Source: Solimonas terrae
GTDB taxonomy: Bacteria > Pseudomonadota > Gammaproteobacteria > Nevskiales > Nevskiaceae
Length of the DNA stretch: 64,000 bases
NCBI RefSeq assembly: GCF_011067135.1
Contig: NZ_JAAMOW010000010.1
Span: forward strand, 1 to 64,000
Direction of reading: 5' to 3'
The translations under genes were made by a program, and so were the position numbers. Below the pieces are notes generated by a model. That model did no database searches and was not told the DNA's origin. It was given only the letters and a program-made list of their open reading frames with translations. This document shows positions 36,123 to 44,664 of this stretch, piece by piece. Each line of letters starts with the position of its first letter. Position 1 is the stretch's first letter.

Positions 36123-38377
36123 GGACTGTTCTGCGGCTCCGCCGGCTGTTCCTGCGGCTGTTTTTTCTTCTTGCCGAACAGCAGATCGCCCAGCTTGTCG
36201 TTGAGCTTCTGCTTCAGCTCGTCCTTGTGTTCATCGAGCTGCTGCTTGACCTGCGCCTTGGCCTGCTCGCGCACGGCGCCGGCGAGGTCGATCTTGTACT
36301 TCGGCTTCCAGAGGCTGCCCGTCAGGCGGATCGGAATGGTCACGCCGTTGAGCGACGACAGATCCTTGCCACCTTGTCCCTTGCTGGTTTCGACGATCGA
36401 CGGCTTGGCCGTGTAGTTGATGGTCTCGTCGACCAGGTTGATGTCGCCGGCACCGCCGACCCGGAACAGCGGACTGGCCGCGCTCAGATCCTCGCTGTGC
36501 AACACACCGTCGCTGAGGGTGCCGCTGACGCTGATCGTCGCGAAGTCGGTTTCCGGCGTGCTGTCTTCGGTGTAGTTCGGATTGCCGGCGAGCGCTGCCT
36601 GCGCCTTGCGGATCATCGCGCCGAGATTGAAGCCCTTGACGGCGCCGTTCTTCGCCGAGGCGGCGATCTTGCCGTCGAGGCTGCGCCGCAAGGCGCCGAC
36701 CGTCGTGCCGCGGGCGCTGATGTCGGCGCTGGCGTCGGCGGTGCCACTGACCGAATCCTTGCCGGTGAAGTCGAGCAGGAACGGTGCGGCCTGGAACGAC
36801 GACAGCTGCGTCTTCAGCGCGAAGGTTGGTGTCGTACCCGGTGTGTAGCGATGGTTCAGGCTGACGCTGCCGCCGTAGAGCTTTGCGCTGAGGTCCTGGG
36901 TCTTGGCCTGCGCTCCGCGGCCGGCCAGCTGCAGGCGGATGTCGCTGAGCTTGAGGCCGTCGATCTTGAGGCTGGCCAGATCGATGCTGCCTTCCGCATT
37001 GAGCTTGTTCAGCGCGTCGACCGGCAGAGCCACGTCGTTGATGTTCCGAGTCTCGCCCGACTGGGTTTCAACCTTGCCCGCTTCCTTGCTCTTCGGCGGC
37101 AGGTAACGGTCGGCGTCGATGCCGTCGATCTGCAGCGCGAAGGCGATCGCCTGCGTCGCAAAATCCTTCACCGATATATTGCCCTTGACCTTGGTCTGGT
37201 CAAGCGTGATGGCGAGGTTCTGCAGCGTCGCGCTGCTGGGAGTCGCGTCGAGTTGCGTGCTCAGGCTGGCCTCGGACAGCGCTTTCTCGTCAGCCGTGTT
37301 GAGTTTGACGCCGAAGCTCTCGAGCAGCTTGCGCGGGCTGAAGGGCGCGATCGTGATCGGCCCGGCGAACTTCGGCGCATCACCGCTCAGGCCGCTGCCG
37401 GTGATGCTGGTTGTCAACGTGAGGTCGGCGGCCTGCAGCTTGCCGTTGGTCAGGCTGAAGGCACCTTGCTTGGCGTTGTAGGCCGCGTCGCCGCCGAATT
37501 TGAGGGTCTGCTTGCCGTTCGGGATCGACTTGCCGCTGATGCTGGCGTCCAGCGTCAGCGCATTGAGGTTGAACACCTGCGCGGTCAGATCGGCGACCAG
37601 CCGGGTCTGCACGGTGGTGTCGATGTCGAGATCGGCGGCCTTGCCCTTGATGCTCAGCTTGAGGCCGTCGGTGTCGAGCTTCTGCGTTGCGAAATCCGGC
37701 TTGATCGTGCCGCCGAGCGCAATGTCGATCTGCGCGGCCGGGGCCTTCGAGATGACAGTGGTCGACAGGTCGAGTTGGAACGGATCACGCGCGTTCAGCG
37801 ACCCGGTTTCCAGATGCAGCTTCTGCAGTTCGTAATGCTTGCCCGCGGCCGCGTCGTCGTAGATCACGGCGCCGTCGTCGATCGTGACGCCGCCGACGCC
37901 GATGTTGTCGAGCGAGAATTGCGAGCCGCTTTCCGGCTTCGGCGCTTCCGGTGTCTTCGGCTTGTTTTTCTGCAGATCGATCAGATCCTGCCAGTTGCTG
38001 ACGCCAGCCTTGTTCTTCGCCAGATTCAGGTGCAGGCCATCCAGCGTCACCGTGTCGGCCTGCACCTGTTTGTCGAGCAGCAGCGGCAGCAGCTTGACGC
38101 CGACCTTGACCTTCTCGATCTCGGCAAACGGCTGATCACCGAAGCCGGCGGCGTTGCCGAGCCGGGCATCGGCAAGCTGCACGGTGAGCCATGGAAACAC
38201 GCTGAGCTTGATGTCGCCGAGCGCGAACGTGCGGCCGGTTTCCTGCTGCACCTTGTCCTGGATCTGGCTGCGATAGTCGTTGGGATCGAACAGCATGGCA
38301 GCCGCGACGAGGGCGGCGATGACCAGGAGCAGCAGACCGCCGATGACGAGAAGAATGATTTTCAGGGGCTTGGCCAT
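36119..38377 (-). CDS. asmA: AsmA family inner-membrane protein
   Basis: The 752-residue protein has one N-terminal membrane helix (LKIILLVIGGLLLLVIAALV). A large periplasmic region follows that fits the AsmA/YicH/TamB-like repeating beta-groove family; the N-terminal AsmA motif includes RTFALGDIKLSVFPWLTVQL. The C-terminal AsmA_2-like part contains RRSLDGKIAASAKNGAVKGF. AsmA-type proteins act in outer-membrane lipid homeostasis, probably moving phospholipids across the periplasm. The C-terminal tail is Lys/Gln-rich and helical. Downstream genes overlap, and thiS lies 101 bp upstream on the same strand. Confidence 0.9.
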   Translation of the reverse strand: MAKPLKIILLVIGGLLLLVIAALVAAAMLFDPNDYRSQIQDKVQQETGRTFALGDIKLSVFPWLTVQLADARLGNAAGFGDQPFAEIEKVKVGVKLLPLLLDKQVQADTVTLDGLHLNLAKNKAGVSNWQDLIDLQKNKPKTPEAPKPESGSQFSLDNIGVGGVTIDDGAVIYDDAAAGKHYELQKLHLETGSLNARDPFQLDLSTTVISKAPAAQIDIALGGTIKPDFATQKLDTDGLKLSIKGKAADLDIDTTVQTRLVADLTAQVFNLNALTLDASISGKSIPNGKQTLKFGGDAAYNAKQGAFSLTNGKLQAADLTLTTSITGSGLSGDAPKFAGPITIAPFSPRKLLESFGVKLNTADEKALSEASLSTQLDATPSSATLQNLAITLDQTKVKGNISVKDFATQAIAFALQIDGIDADRYLPPKSKEAGKVETQSGETRNINDVALPVDALNKLNAEGSIDLASLKIDGLKLSDIRLQLAGRGAQAKTQDLSAKLYGGSVSLNHRYTPGTTPTFALKTQLSSFQAAPFLLDFTGKDSVSGTADASADISARGTTVGALRRSLDGKIAASAKNGAVKGFNLGAMIRKAQAALAGNPNYTEDSTPETDFATISVSGTLSDGVLHSEDLSAASPLFRVGGAGDINLVDETINYTAKPSIVETSKGQGGKDLSSLNGVTIPIRLTGSLWKPKYKIDLAGAVREQAKAQVKQQLDEHKDELKQKLNDKLGDLLFGKKKKQPQEQPAEPQNSP

Positions 38378-38478
38378 GAGCGTATTCCTGTAATTCGGGT
38401 CGCGGCAACAATGAGCGAATGCGGCAGTCTAGAACCAGTGTCTGGCCAGCGCATGAACATGAACAGGGCATGCGGGCA

Positions 38479-38691
38479 TCAGCCGCCGCCAATCGCCTGC
38501 ACGATCAGTACCTCGTCGCCATCCTGCAGTGACAGGCTGGCATGCCGCGAGCGCGGCACGATCTCGCCGTTGATCTCGACGGCAACGCGCCTTCCCGCAA
38601 GATCGAGCGAGTCCAGCAGATCCTGCACGTTCAGCGCGCCCGGCAGGGGCCGGCGCTCGCCGTTGACGCGGATCTGCGGGGCGTTCGACAT
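38479..38691 (-). CDS. thiS: sulfur carrier protein ThiS
   Basis: The 70-residue ubiquitin-like protein starts MSNAPQIRVNGERRPLPGAL and ends QAIGGG, with the C-terminal diglycine that is thiocarboxylated. It donates sulfur to the thiazole of thiamine, working with ThiG. The start at 38691 is preferred over the in-frame ATG at 38727 because it begins at the first beta strand. Usually thiS lies directly before thiG on the same strand; here thiG is 740 bp away on the opposite strand with csbD and tRNA-Gly between. Confidence 0.94.
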   Translation of the reverse strand: MSNAPQIRVNGERRPLPGALNVQDLLDSLDLAGRRVAVEINGEIVPRSRHASLSLQDGDEVLIVQAIGGG

Positions 38692-38782
38692 GCGGATTCG
38701 GAACTCTGCGGAGGTTGGGGTCGCCAATGGTCGCCGCTTGCGGCGCGCACTTCAATGGCGGTGCACGCATGTTGCACAAATG

Positions 38783-38808
38783 AAAAGCCCCGCGCGTGCG
38801 GGGCTTTT
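38783..38808 (-). terminator. bidirectional rho-independent terminator between csbD and thiS
   Basis: AAAAGCCCCGC (38783-38793), loop GCGT, and GCGGGGCTTTT (38798-38808) form an 11-bp perfect stem with T runs on both strands. It lies 23 bp beyond the csbD stop and would end its transcript before thiS. Confidence 0.88.
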
Positions 38809-38830
38809 CGGATGCCGTGGAAACTTTGCA

Positions 38831-39127
38831 TCAATGGCGGCGGGCGTCGTCGAGCTTGTCCTTGATCGCTTCGGTCGCGCCTTTCACCGCGTCCCTGGCG
38901 TCGTCGATCTTCTCCTTGACCTTGCCCTTGACTTCATCGGCCTTGCCGTCGGCACGTTGCGCAGTGCCGCGAGCGGCGAGTTCGTCGTCACCGACAGCGT
39001 TGCCGACCTTTTCCTTGACTTTGCCGACAAACTGCTTGGTCTTGCCCTTGGCCTGATCGGCGGCCGCGCTGTGTCGGGCCTTGTCGATCGACGTTTTGCT
39101 GCGGGTTCTGGCTTCGCGAGTATTCAT
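38831..39127 (-). CDS. CsbD-like stress protein
   Basis: The 98-residue highly charged helical protein contains CsbD-type repeats: AKGKTKQFVGKVKEKVGNAV and GKADEVKGKVKEKIDDARDAV. CsbD proteins are abundant in general stress responses of many bacteria, but their mechanism is unknown. The ATG at 39127 has GGAG 6 bases upstream. The gene is monocistronic, ended by a strong terminator, and stands between thiS and tRNA-Gly. Confidence 0.9.
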   Translation of the reverse strand: MNTREARTRSKTSIDKARHSAAADQAKGKTKQFVGKVKEKVGNAVGDDELAARGTAQRADGKADEVKGKVKEKIDDARDAVKGATEAIKDKLDDARRH

Positions 39128-39292
39128 GTGGAACTCCGGTTGATGGCGGAAGGGCCTGGACCGCGAGATCCGGAACAGGCCACGGATTTGCGCCTTCACC
39201 GTGAACCCCGGGCTCTGAACCGGGCGTTAACTCCTGCGTCGTCACGCTTTTGACCGTGCAACCGGAGCTTGAATTACAATGCCGGTCGCCGA

Positions 39293-39366
39293 GCGGGTGT
39301 AGTTCAATGGTAGAACTGCAGCTTCCCAAGCTGCTAGCGTGGGTTCGATTCCCATCACCCGCTCCA
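39293..39366 (+). tRNA. tRNA-Gly (CCC)
   Basis: The 74-nt cloverleaf includes an encoded CCA. The acceptor stem GCGGGTG pairs with CACCCGC, the D-arm is TAGTTCAATGGTAGAAC, the anticodon arm GCAGC-TTCCCAA-GCTGC has the CCC anticodon, and the T-arm is GTGGGTTCGATTCCCAT. It sits 60 bp upstream of thiG on the same strand and may share its transcript. Confidence 0.97.
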
Positions 39367-39426
39367 TCTTCCCCTGTGGCCGGCGACGCCGTCGCCGCGA
39401 CCCGCGAACACGCGTGTAGCCAGATC

Positions 39427-40218
39427 ATGTCCGCTCCCGAATCCGATGCCCTGCTGATCGCCGGCAAGGCGTATTCCTCCCGCCTGCTGGTCGGTACCGG
39501 CAAGTACAAGGATCACGACGAGACGCGCCGTGCGATCGTTGCCAGCGGCGCGCAGATCGTCACGGTCGCCGTGCGTCGCGTGAACATTGGCCAGACTGCC
39601 GGCGAGCCGAACCTGCTCGACGTACTGCCGCCGGAGCAGTTCACGATCCTGCCGAACACCGCCGGCTGCTACAACGTCAAGGATGCGGTACGCACCTGCC
39701 AGCTCGCGCGCGAACTGCTCGACGGCCACAAGCTGGTCAAACTCGAAGTGCTCGGCGATGCACAGACGCTGTATCCGGACGTGCCGGCGACGCTGGCCGC
39801 TGCCGAGACGCTGGTCAAGGACGGCTTCGAGGTGATGGTCTACACCAGCGACGATCCGATCGTTTGCAAGCGCCTGGAAGAGATGGGCTGCGTCGCGGTG
39901 ATGCCGCTGGCGGCGCCGATCGGTTCCGGTCTCGGCATCCAGAACAAGTACAACCTGCTGACCATCATCGAGAACGCCAAGGTGCCGATCATCGTCGACG
40001 CCGGTGTCGGCACCGCCAGCGATGCGGCGATCGCGATGGAGCTGGGCTGCGACGGCGTGCTGATGAACACGGCGATCGCGGAGGCGAAGAACCCGGTGCT
40101 GATGGCGAGCGCGATGAGAAAGGCGATCGAAGCCGGCCGCGAGGCGCGCCTGGCCGGCCGCATGCCGCGCCGGCGCTATGCCAGTGCCTCGTCGCCGCTG
40201 GAAGGCCTGCCTTTCTGA
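39427..40218 (+). CDS. thiG: thiazole synthase ThiG
   Basis: ThiG condenses deoxyxylulose-5-phosphate, dehydroglycine and ThiS thiocarboxylate into the thiazole phosphate of thiamine. The TIM-barrel protein of 263 residues has the start region [13 protein letters not shown], the Schiff-base lysine in LVKLEVLGD, and phosphate-binding loops [10 protein letters not shown] and [12 protein letters not shown]. The ATG at 39427 is chosen because the open frame upstream reads through tRNA-Gly. It is separated from thiS, and its usual trmB neighbour is displaced by a paiB-like gene. Confidence 0.96.
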   Translation: MSAPESDALLIAGKAYSSRLLVGTGKYKDHDETRRAIVASGAQIVTVAVRRVNIGQTAGEPNLLDVLPPEQFTILPNTAGCYNVKDAVRTCQLARELLDGHKLVKLEVLGDAQTLYPDVPATLAAAETLVKDGFEVMVYTSDDPIVCKRLEEMGCVAVMPLAAPIGSGLGIQNKYNLLTIIENAKVPIIVDAGVGTASDAAIAMELGCDGVLMNTAIAEAKNPVLMASAMRKAIEAGREARLAGRMPRRRYASASSPLEGLPF

Positions 40219-40230
40219 CGGGGTCCGGCA

Positions 40231-40821
40231 ATGTCGCTTTACACGCCGCCATCGTTTGCCGGCGGTGATCGTGCCGCGGCCTTGCGGCTGATCGCCGACC
40301 GGCCGTTTGCGACGCTGGTCACCGGCGTCGACGGTGAGGAGCCGCACATCACGCACCTGCCGTTGCTGCACGACGGCGAACAGCTTTCGGGTCACATGGC
40401 GCGCGCCAATCCGCACTGGCGCTGCTTCGAGCGCGGCCAGACCGTCGCGATCTTTCACGGCCCGCATGCGTATGTTTCGCCGCGCTGGTATGAAACGCCG
40501 GCCGGTCATGTTCCGACCTGGAATTACGCAGTCGTCCATGTTGCCGGGCGGCCGGTGCTGCTGGAGGCGGAGGATGCTCGTCGTACCATCGGCGAGCTGA
40601 GCGCGCGTTTCGATCCGGACTTCACGGCCGGGGCCCGGCGCCTCGACCAGCTGCTGCCGAGCATCGTCGCGTTCCGCATGCCGATCGCGCGGCTCGATGC
40701 CAAATTCAAGATGAACCAGAACCGCAGTTCCGCGGATCGTGATGGCGTGATCGCGGCGCTGGCGGCGAGCGCGGTCGAAAGCGATCGCGAGGTTGCCGAC
40801 TGGATGCGCCACCATGACTGA
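40231..40821 (+). CDS. FMN-binding negative transcriptional regulator, PaiB family
   Basis: The 196-residue split-barrel flavin-binding protein has the PaiB layout: an opening YTPPSF, then LIADRPFATLVT, the HITHLPLL strand, HGPHAYVSPRWYE and TWNYAVVHVAG. The C-terminal Arg/Lys region contains MPIARLDAKFKMNQNRS. B. subtilis PaiB affects protease and sporulation gene expression. In gammaproteobacteria the role is mostly undefined; heme or flavin binding is likely. The gene is inserted between thiG and trmB and overlaps trmB by 8 bp. Confidence 0.92.
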   Translation: MSLYTPPSFAGGDRAAALRLIADRPFATLVTGVDGEEPHITHLPLLHDGEQLSGHMARANPHWRCFERGQTVAIFHGPHAYVSPRWYETPAGHVPTWNYAVVHVAGRPVLLEAEDARRTIGELSARFDPDFTAGARRLDQLLPSIVAFRMPIARLDAKFKMNQNRSSADRDGVIAALAASAVESDREVADWMRHHD

Positions 40822-41509
40822 CATCGTCGAGCCGTCGCATCGCCGCGAGATCCGCTCGTTCGTGCGCCGCGAAGGCCGCATGACCGATGCGCAGAAGCGC
40901 GCGATGGACGAACTGTGGCCGTGTTACGGAATCGCGGCGCCGACCGAAGCCGTCGATCTTGCGCAGCTGTTCGGCCGCACGGCGCCATGCGTGTTCGAGA
41001 TCGGCTTCGGCATGGGCGACTATCTGCTGAGTCGCGTCGTCGCCGAGCCGGAGCGCGACTTCATCGGTGTCGAAGTGCATCGCCCCGGCGTCGGTCGCCT
41101 GATGCATCGTGCGCAGGCGGCCGGCGCGCGGAACCTGCGCGTGGTCAGTGACGATGCGGTCGTGGTTCTGCGGCAAGGCATTGCCGACGGTGCGCTCGAC
41201 GAGATCGTCATCCAGTTTCCGGATCCCTGGCACAAGGCCCGGCACCACAAGCGGCGTCTGATCCAGCCGGCGTTCGCGCAGCTGGCGGTGTGCAAGCTCA
41301 AGCCGGGCGGTCTGCTGTCGCTGGCGACCGACTGGCAGCACTATGCCGAGCACATGCTGGAAGTCCTCAATGCGGCGCCGGGTCTGTGCAATCTGTCGGC
41401 CGATGGTGGCTACGTGCCGCGCCCGGCGACGCGCCTGAAGACCAAGTTCGAGACCCGCGGCGAACGGCTCGGCCACGCGGTTTTCGACCTGAGTTTCCGG
41501 CGCCTCTGA
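40814..41509 (+). CDS. trmB: tRNA (guanine-N(7)-)-methyltransferase
   Basis: TrmB methylates G46 in the tRNA variable loop using S-adenosylmethionine. The 231-residue protein shows the N-terminal RREIRSFVRREGR, the SAM-binding EIGFGMGDYLL, FIGVEVHRPGVG, and the catalytic-site region QFPDPWHKARHHKRRL. Its ATG overlaps the end of the paiB-like gene. In many relatives trmB follows thiG directly, so the order here is a modified version of a conserved neighbourhood. Confidence 0.96.
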   Translation: MTDIVEPSHRREIRSFVRREGRMTDAQKRAMDELWPCYGIAAPTEAVDLAQLFGRTAPCVFEIGFGMGDYLLSRVVAEPERDFIGVEVHRPGVGRLMHRAQAAGARNLRVVSDDAVVVLRQGIADGALDEIVIQFPDPWHKARHHKRRLIQPAFAQLAVCKLKPGGLLSLATDWQHYAEHMLEVLNAAPGLCNLSADGGYVPRPATRLKTKFETRGERLGHAVFDLSFRRL

Positions 41510-41579
41510 AGCCTGCGGCTGAGCGAGCGGTCCGGCAGACATTTGCCTGACACGCACAAACGGCTAATCTGGACTGTCC

Positions 41580-42464
41580 ATGTCCGTCAAACATCCCATC
41601 ATCGGCATCACCGGCGCCAGCGGCGCGGGCACCAGCACCGCGGTCAAGGCGTTCATGCGCCTGTTCGACGAGCTGGGCGTCGCCGGTGCGCTGGTCGAAG
41701 GTGACGCCTTTCACGCCTACGATCGTGCGCAGTTGCGCCGGACGCTGGAGCGGGCACGGATTCGTGGCGAGAACTTTTCCCTGTTTTCGCCGGGTGCGAA
41801 TCTGCTCGAACGCCTGGAAGGGCTGCTGCGTGAATACGGCGAGCGCGGCACCGGCATGATCCGCCACTATCTGCATCGCGACGACGAGGCCGCCGCGGCC
41901 GGGCAGGCGCCGGGCACGTTCACCGGCTGGGAGCGCCTGCGGCCGGAGACCGACCTGCTGTTCTACGAAGGCCTGCACGGCGCCTTCGTCGGCGAAGAGG
42001 TCAACATCGCCACGCACATGGATCTGCTGATCGGCGTGACACCGGTCATCAATCTGGAATGGATACAGAAGATCAAGCGCGACACTGATGAGCGGGGCTA
42101 CCACCCGGAGGAAGTCGCCAGCACGATCCTGCGTCGCTTGCCGGACTACGTGAACTTCATCGTGCCGCAGTTCTCGCGCACGGACCTCAACTTCCAGCGC
42201 GTGCCGCTGGTCGACACCAGCAATCCGTTTGCGTCGCGCGAGATTCCGCTGTCTGAGGAAAGCCTGGTCGTGATTCATTTCAACGAACGCTCGCGCGTTC
42301 ATGCCGACTTCAACATGCTGCTGCGTGAAGTGCCGGGCGCGTTCCAGTCCCATGCGCAGACACTGGTGGTGCCGGGCCCGCAGCAGGAGCGGGCGATGGA
42401 GCTGATTTTCAAGCCGGCCATCCAGCAGTTGATCGCCAGCCGCGACGCCGCGCGCGCGGCCTGA
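41580..42464 (+). CDS. phosphoribulokinase (class I, PrkB-like)
   Basis: The 294-residue kinase phosphorylates ribulose-5-phosphate with ATP to ribulose-1,5-bisphosphate in the family. The P-loop GITGASGAGTSTAVKAF, the substrate loop GDAFHAYDRAQLR and the Arg/Lys-bearing segment VINLEWIQKIKRDTDERGY are intact. The length fits octameric class I proteobacterial enzymes. No Rubisco gene is visible, and orphan homologues such as E. coli PrkB are known, so the physiological role is unclear. The gene lies between trmB and an aldo/keto reductase on the same strand. Confidence 0.92.
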   Translation: MSVKHPIIGITGASGAGTSTAVKAFMRLFDELGVAGALVEGDAFHAYDRAQLRRTLERARIRGENFSLFSPGANLLERLEGLLREYGERGTGMIRHYLHRDDEAAAAGQAPGTFTGWERLRPETDLLFYEGLHGAFVGEEVNIATHMDLLIGVTPVINLEWIQKIKRDTDERGYHPEEVASTILRRLPDYVNFIVPQFSRTDLNFQRVPLVDTSNPFASREIPLSEESLVVIHFNERSRVHADFNMLLREVPGAFQSHAQTLVVPGPQQERAMELIFKPAIQQLIASRDAARAA

Positions 42465-42480
42465 TTCCGAGGAGAGCTCG

Positions 42481-43515
42481 ATGCAATACCGTCCGCTCGG
42501 ACGTACCGGGCTGCGTGTCAGCCACATCTGCCTGGGCACGATGACCTGGGGTGAACAGAACAGCGAAGCCGAGGCGCATGCCCAGCTCGACATGGCGCTC
42601 GCTGCCGGCGTCAACTTTGTCGACACCGCGGAGATGTATCCGGTCGCTCCGCGCGCCGAAACCTATGGGCGTACCGAGGAATACATCGGCAGCTGGCTGG
42701 CGAAGACCGGTCGCCGCCATGACATCGTGCTGGCCAGCAAGGTCATCGGTCCCGGCGCGTTTCCGTACGTGCGCGGCGGCCCGCGACTCGATCGCGATTC
42801 GGTGATCGCCGCCTGTGAAACCAGCTTGCGGCGTCTGCGTACCGACTATCTCGATCTGTATCAGGTGCACTGGCCGCAACGGCCGACGAATTTCTTCGGC
42901 AAGCTCGGCTTCGATGCCGGCGGTGGCGATGGCGGCGTGAGCATCGCCGAAACCCTGGGAGCGCTCGCCGAATTGCAGCAGCAGGGCAAGATCCGCCACA
43001 TCGGGGTATCCAATGAAACGCCCTGGGGCGTCGGCGAGTATCTGCGACTGCACCGTGAGCAGCAGTTGCCGCGCATCGCCAGCATCCAGAATCCGTACAG
43101 CCTGCTCAATCGCAGCTTCGAAGTGGGCCTTGCCGAAATCGCGCAGCGCGAAGAGATCGGTCTGCTCGCGTATTCGCCGCTGGCGATGGGCGTGCTGTCC
43201 GGCAAGTATCTCGACGGTGCGCGGCCGGCCGGTTCGCGCATGGCGCTGTTCACGCGCTTCACGCGCTACGACACGCCGACTGCCGAGGCGGCGACCCGCG
43301 CCTACGTCGATCTGGCGCGCGAGCACGGTCTCGATCCGGCGCAGATGGCGCTGGCGTTCGTCAACAGTCGTCCGTTCACCACCGCGAACATCATCGGCGC
43401 GACGAGCCTCGAACAGCTGCAGCGCAATCTTGCCAGCGCGACGCTGGAACTGCCCTTCGCCGTGCAGCGCGCGCTCGAAAGCCTGCATCGTCTGTATCCG
43501 ATTCCCTGTCCCTGA
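42481..43515 (+). CDS. aldo/keto reductase, Tas-like
   Basis: The 344-residue NADPH-dependent reductase starts MQYRPLGRTGLRVSHICLGT. The catalytic tetrad is placed as expected: Asp and Tyr in VDTAEMYPV, Lys in VLASKVIG, and His in YQVHW. The insertion between the first and second barrel strands resembles the E. coli Tas protein. The physiological aldehyde or ketone substrate is unknown. GAGGAGAG precedes the ATG by 7 bases. It follows the phosphoribulokinase after 16 bp, so the two are probably one operon. Confidence 0.92.
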   Translation: MQYRPLGRTGLRVSHICLGTMTWGEQNSEAEAHAQLDMALAAGVNFVDTAEMYPVAPRAETYGRTEEYIGSWLAKTGRRHDIVLASKVIGPGAFPYVRGGPRLDRDSVIAACETSLRRLRTDYLDLYQVHWPQRPTNFFGKLGFDAGGGDGGVSIAETLGALAELQQQGKIRHIGVSNETPWGVGEYLRLHREQQLPRIASIQNPYSLLNRSFEVGLAEIAQREEIGLLAYSPLAMGVLSGKYLDGARPAGSRMALFTRFTRYDTPTAEAATRAYVDLAREHGLDPAQMALAFVNSRPFTTANIIGATSLEQLQRNLASATLELPFAVQRALESLHRLYPIPCP

Positions 43516-43639
43516 CCCCGGCCCGATTGCGCCGCCATTCAAGCGCTTGCGCGCCGGCCGGCGAATGGCCCTTGAAGCGCTACGGCGAGCGGCGTAGAAA
43601 GATGGGGCGTCGCCCGCGTGCGACGCTTGGAGGTGATGC

Positions 43640-43945
43640 ATGGCGCAATGGCTCAATGAACTGAGCGTCGGTCAATGGTTCGAGACCGCCGGCAATCCGT
43701 TCGAGGTCGTCGGTGTCGACGCCGACAGTGAGATGGTGCTGGTCCAGCACTACGACGGCACGCTCGAAGATTTCGATTTCGACACCTGGTCGGCGCTCGC
43801 CGCTCGCCCCTGTGCACCGCCCGAGGATTATTCCGGGGCGCTCGACATCGAGCCGCTGGACTACAGCGAGCGCGACGAGTTTGCGTTGTCGCGCGGCGGT
43901 CAGTGGGACAATCCGCTCGATCTGCTGGACCTCCGCGATCTCTGA
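43640..43945 (+). CDS. small acidic protein, DUF6763-like
   Basis: This is a 101-residue acidic protein with many Asp, Glu and Trp residues. It opens MAQWLNELSVGQWFETAGN, then a beta hairpin (FEVVGVDADSEMVLVQHYDG) and LEDFDFDTW, with a disordered acidic tail. It resembles a family of unknown function found in Nevskiales-like gammaproteobacteria (from memory, DUF6763), but I cannot confirm that. GGAGG lies upstream. It precedes a GNAT acetyltransferase by 32 bp and likely shares its transcript. Confidence 0.75.
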   Translation: MAQWLNELSVGQWFETAGNPFEVVGVDADSEMVLVQHYDGTLEDFDFDTWSALAARPCAPPEDYSGALDIEPLDYSERDEFALSRGGQWDNPLDLLDLRDL

Positions 43946-43977
43946 GCTGCGATCGCCGTTTTTTCCCGGGAGTTCAG

Positions 43978-44613
43978 ATGTTCAAGACGTGGCGAACCCC
44001 GGAGTTGCCGGGCGCGTTCAAATACATGCTCGATGATGGGTTGCCGATACTCGTGCGGCCGATCCGCGTCGATGATGCGCCGCGCATCCAGGAAGGGTTC
44101 CAGCGGTTGTCGCAGCTCGCGCGCCGCCGCCGCTTCCCGAACGGCGACCCAGATCGCCTCAGCGCCGAGACGATCGCCAGGCTCGTGCATATCGACCAGA
44201 TCAACCACGCAGCCTGGGGCGTCGCCAACATAGAGAAGCCGGATGAGCCGGGTATCGGCATCGCGCGTTATGTGCGCCTCAACGGCGAGCCGCAGGCCGC
44301 CGACGTGGCGATCACCATCATCGACGAATACCAGGGTCGCGGTGCCGGCTTCGTGCTGCAGGCCTGCCTGCATCTGACGGCCTGGAAGAACGGCATCCGC
44401 ACGTTCTACTACGACGTGGCCAGCGACAACGATCGCATCATCCGTCATCTCAAGCTGCTCGGCGCGACGCATGCCGGACGCGCCGACAACATCGACCGTC
44501 TCGAATTGCCGGTCTACCGGCGCGCTCGCGATGTGCCCGACGGCAACGACATCGGCCGGCGTTTCGCCGAGGTGTTCGTGCGTCTGCAGGCCAGCGAGGC
44601 CTTGGCGGCCTGA
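43978..44613 (+). CDS. GNAT-family N-acetyltransferase
   Basis: The 211-residue protein has the GNAT core. An LPILVRPIRVDDAPRIQEGF opening leads to a strand with GIARYVRLNG, and then to the acetyl-CoA loop DEYQGRGAGFVLQACL (motif A, QGRGAG). A YDVASDNDRIIRHLKLLG helix follows. The acceptor, whether protein, amine or antibiotic, is unknown. GGGAG lies 6 bases before the ATG at 43978. It is convergent with ampG. Confidence 0.88.
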   Translation: MFKTWRTPELPGAFKYMLDDGLPILVRPIRVDDAPRIQEGFQRLSQLARRRRFPNGDPDRLSAETIARLVHIDQINHAAWGVANIEKPDEPGIGIARYVRLNGEPQAADVAITIIDEYQGRGAGFVLQACLHLTAWKNGIRTFYYDVASDNDRIIRHLKLLGATHAGRADNIDRLELPVYRRARDVPDGNDIGRRFAEVFVRLQASEALAA

Positions 44614-44664
44614 GGACGCCAGGCCTGCCGAGTCCTCACGGCAATGAATGCAGGAGGCCTGCGC

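Noticed and set aside
36227..39253. Thousand-codon plus-strand frame opposite asmA and thiS
   Set aside because: It is the antisense of asmA, thiS and csbD, with no protein-like motif and no ribosome-binding site.
39250..39426. N-terminal extension of ThiG through tRNA-Gly
   Set aside because: The extra codons are a translation of the tRNA. The true start is at 39427.
41580..42464. Evidence for autotrophy from phosphoribulokinase
   Set aside because: No Rubisco or other Calvin cycle-specific gene is in view, and orphan kinases of this family occur in heterotrophs.
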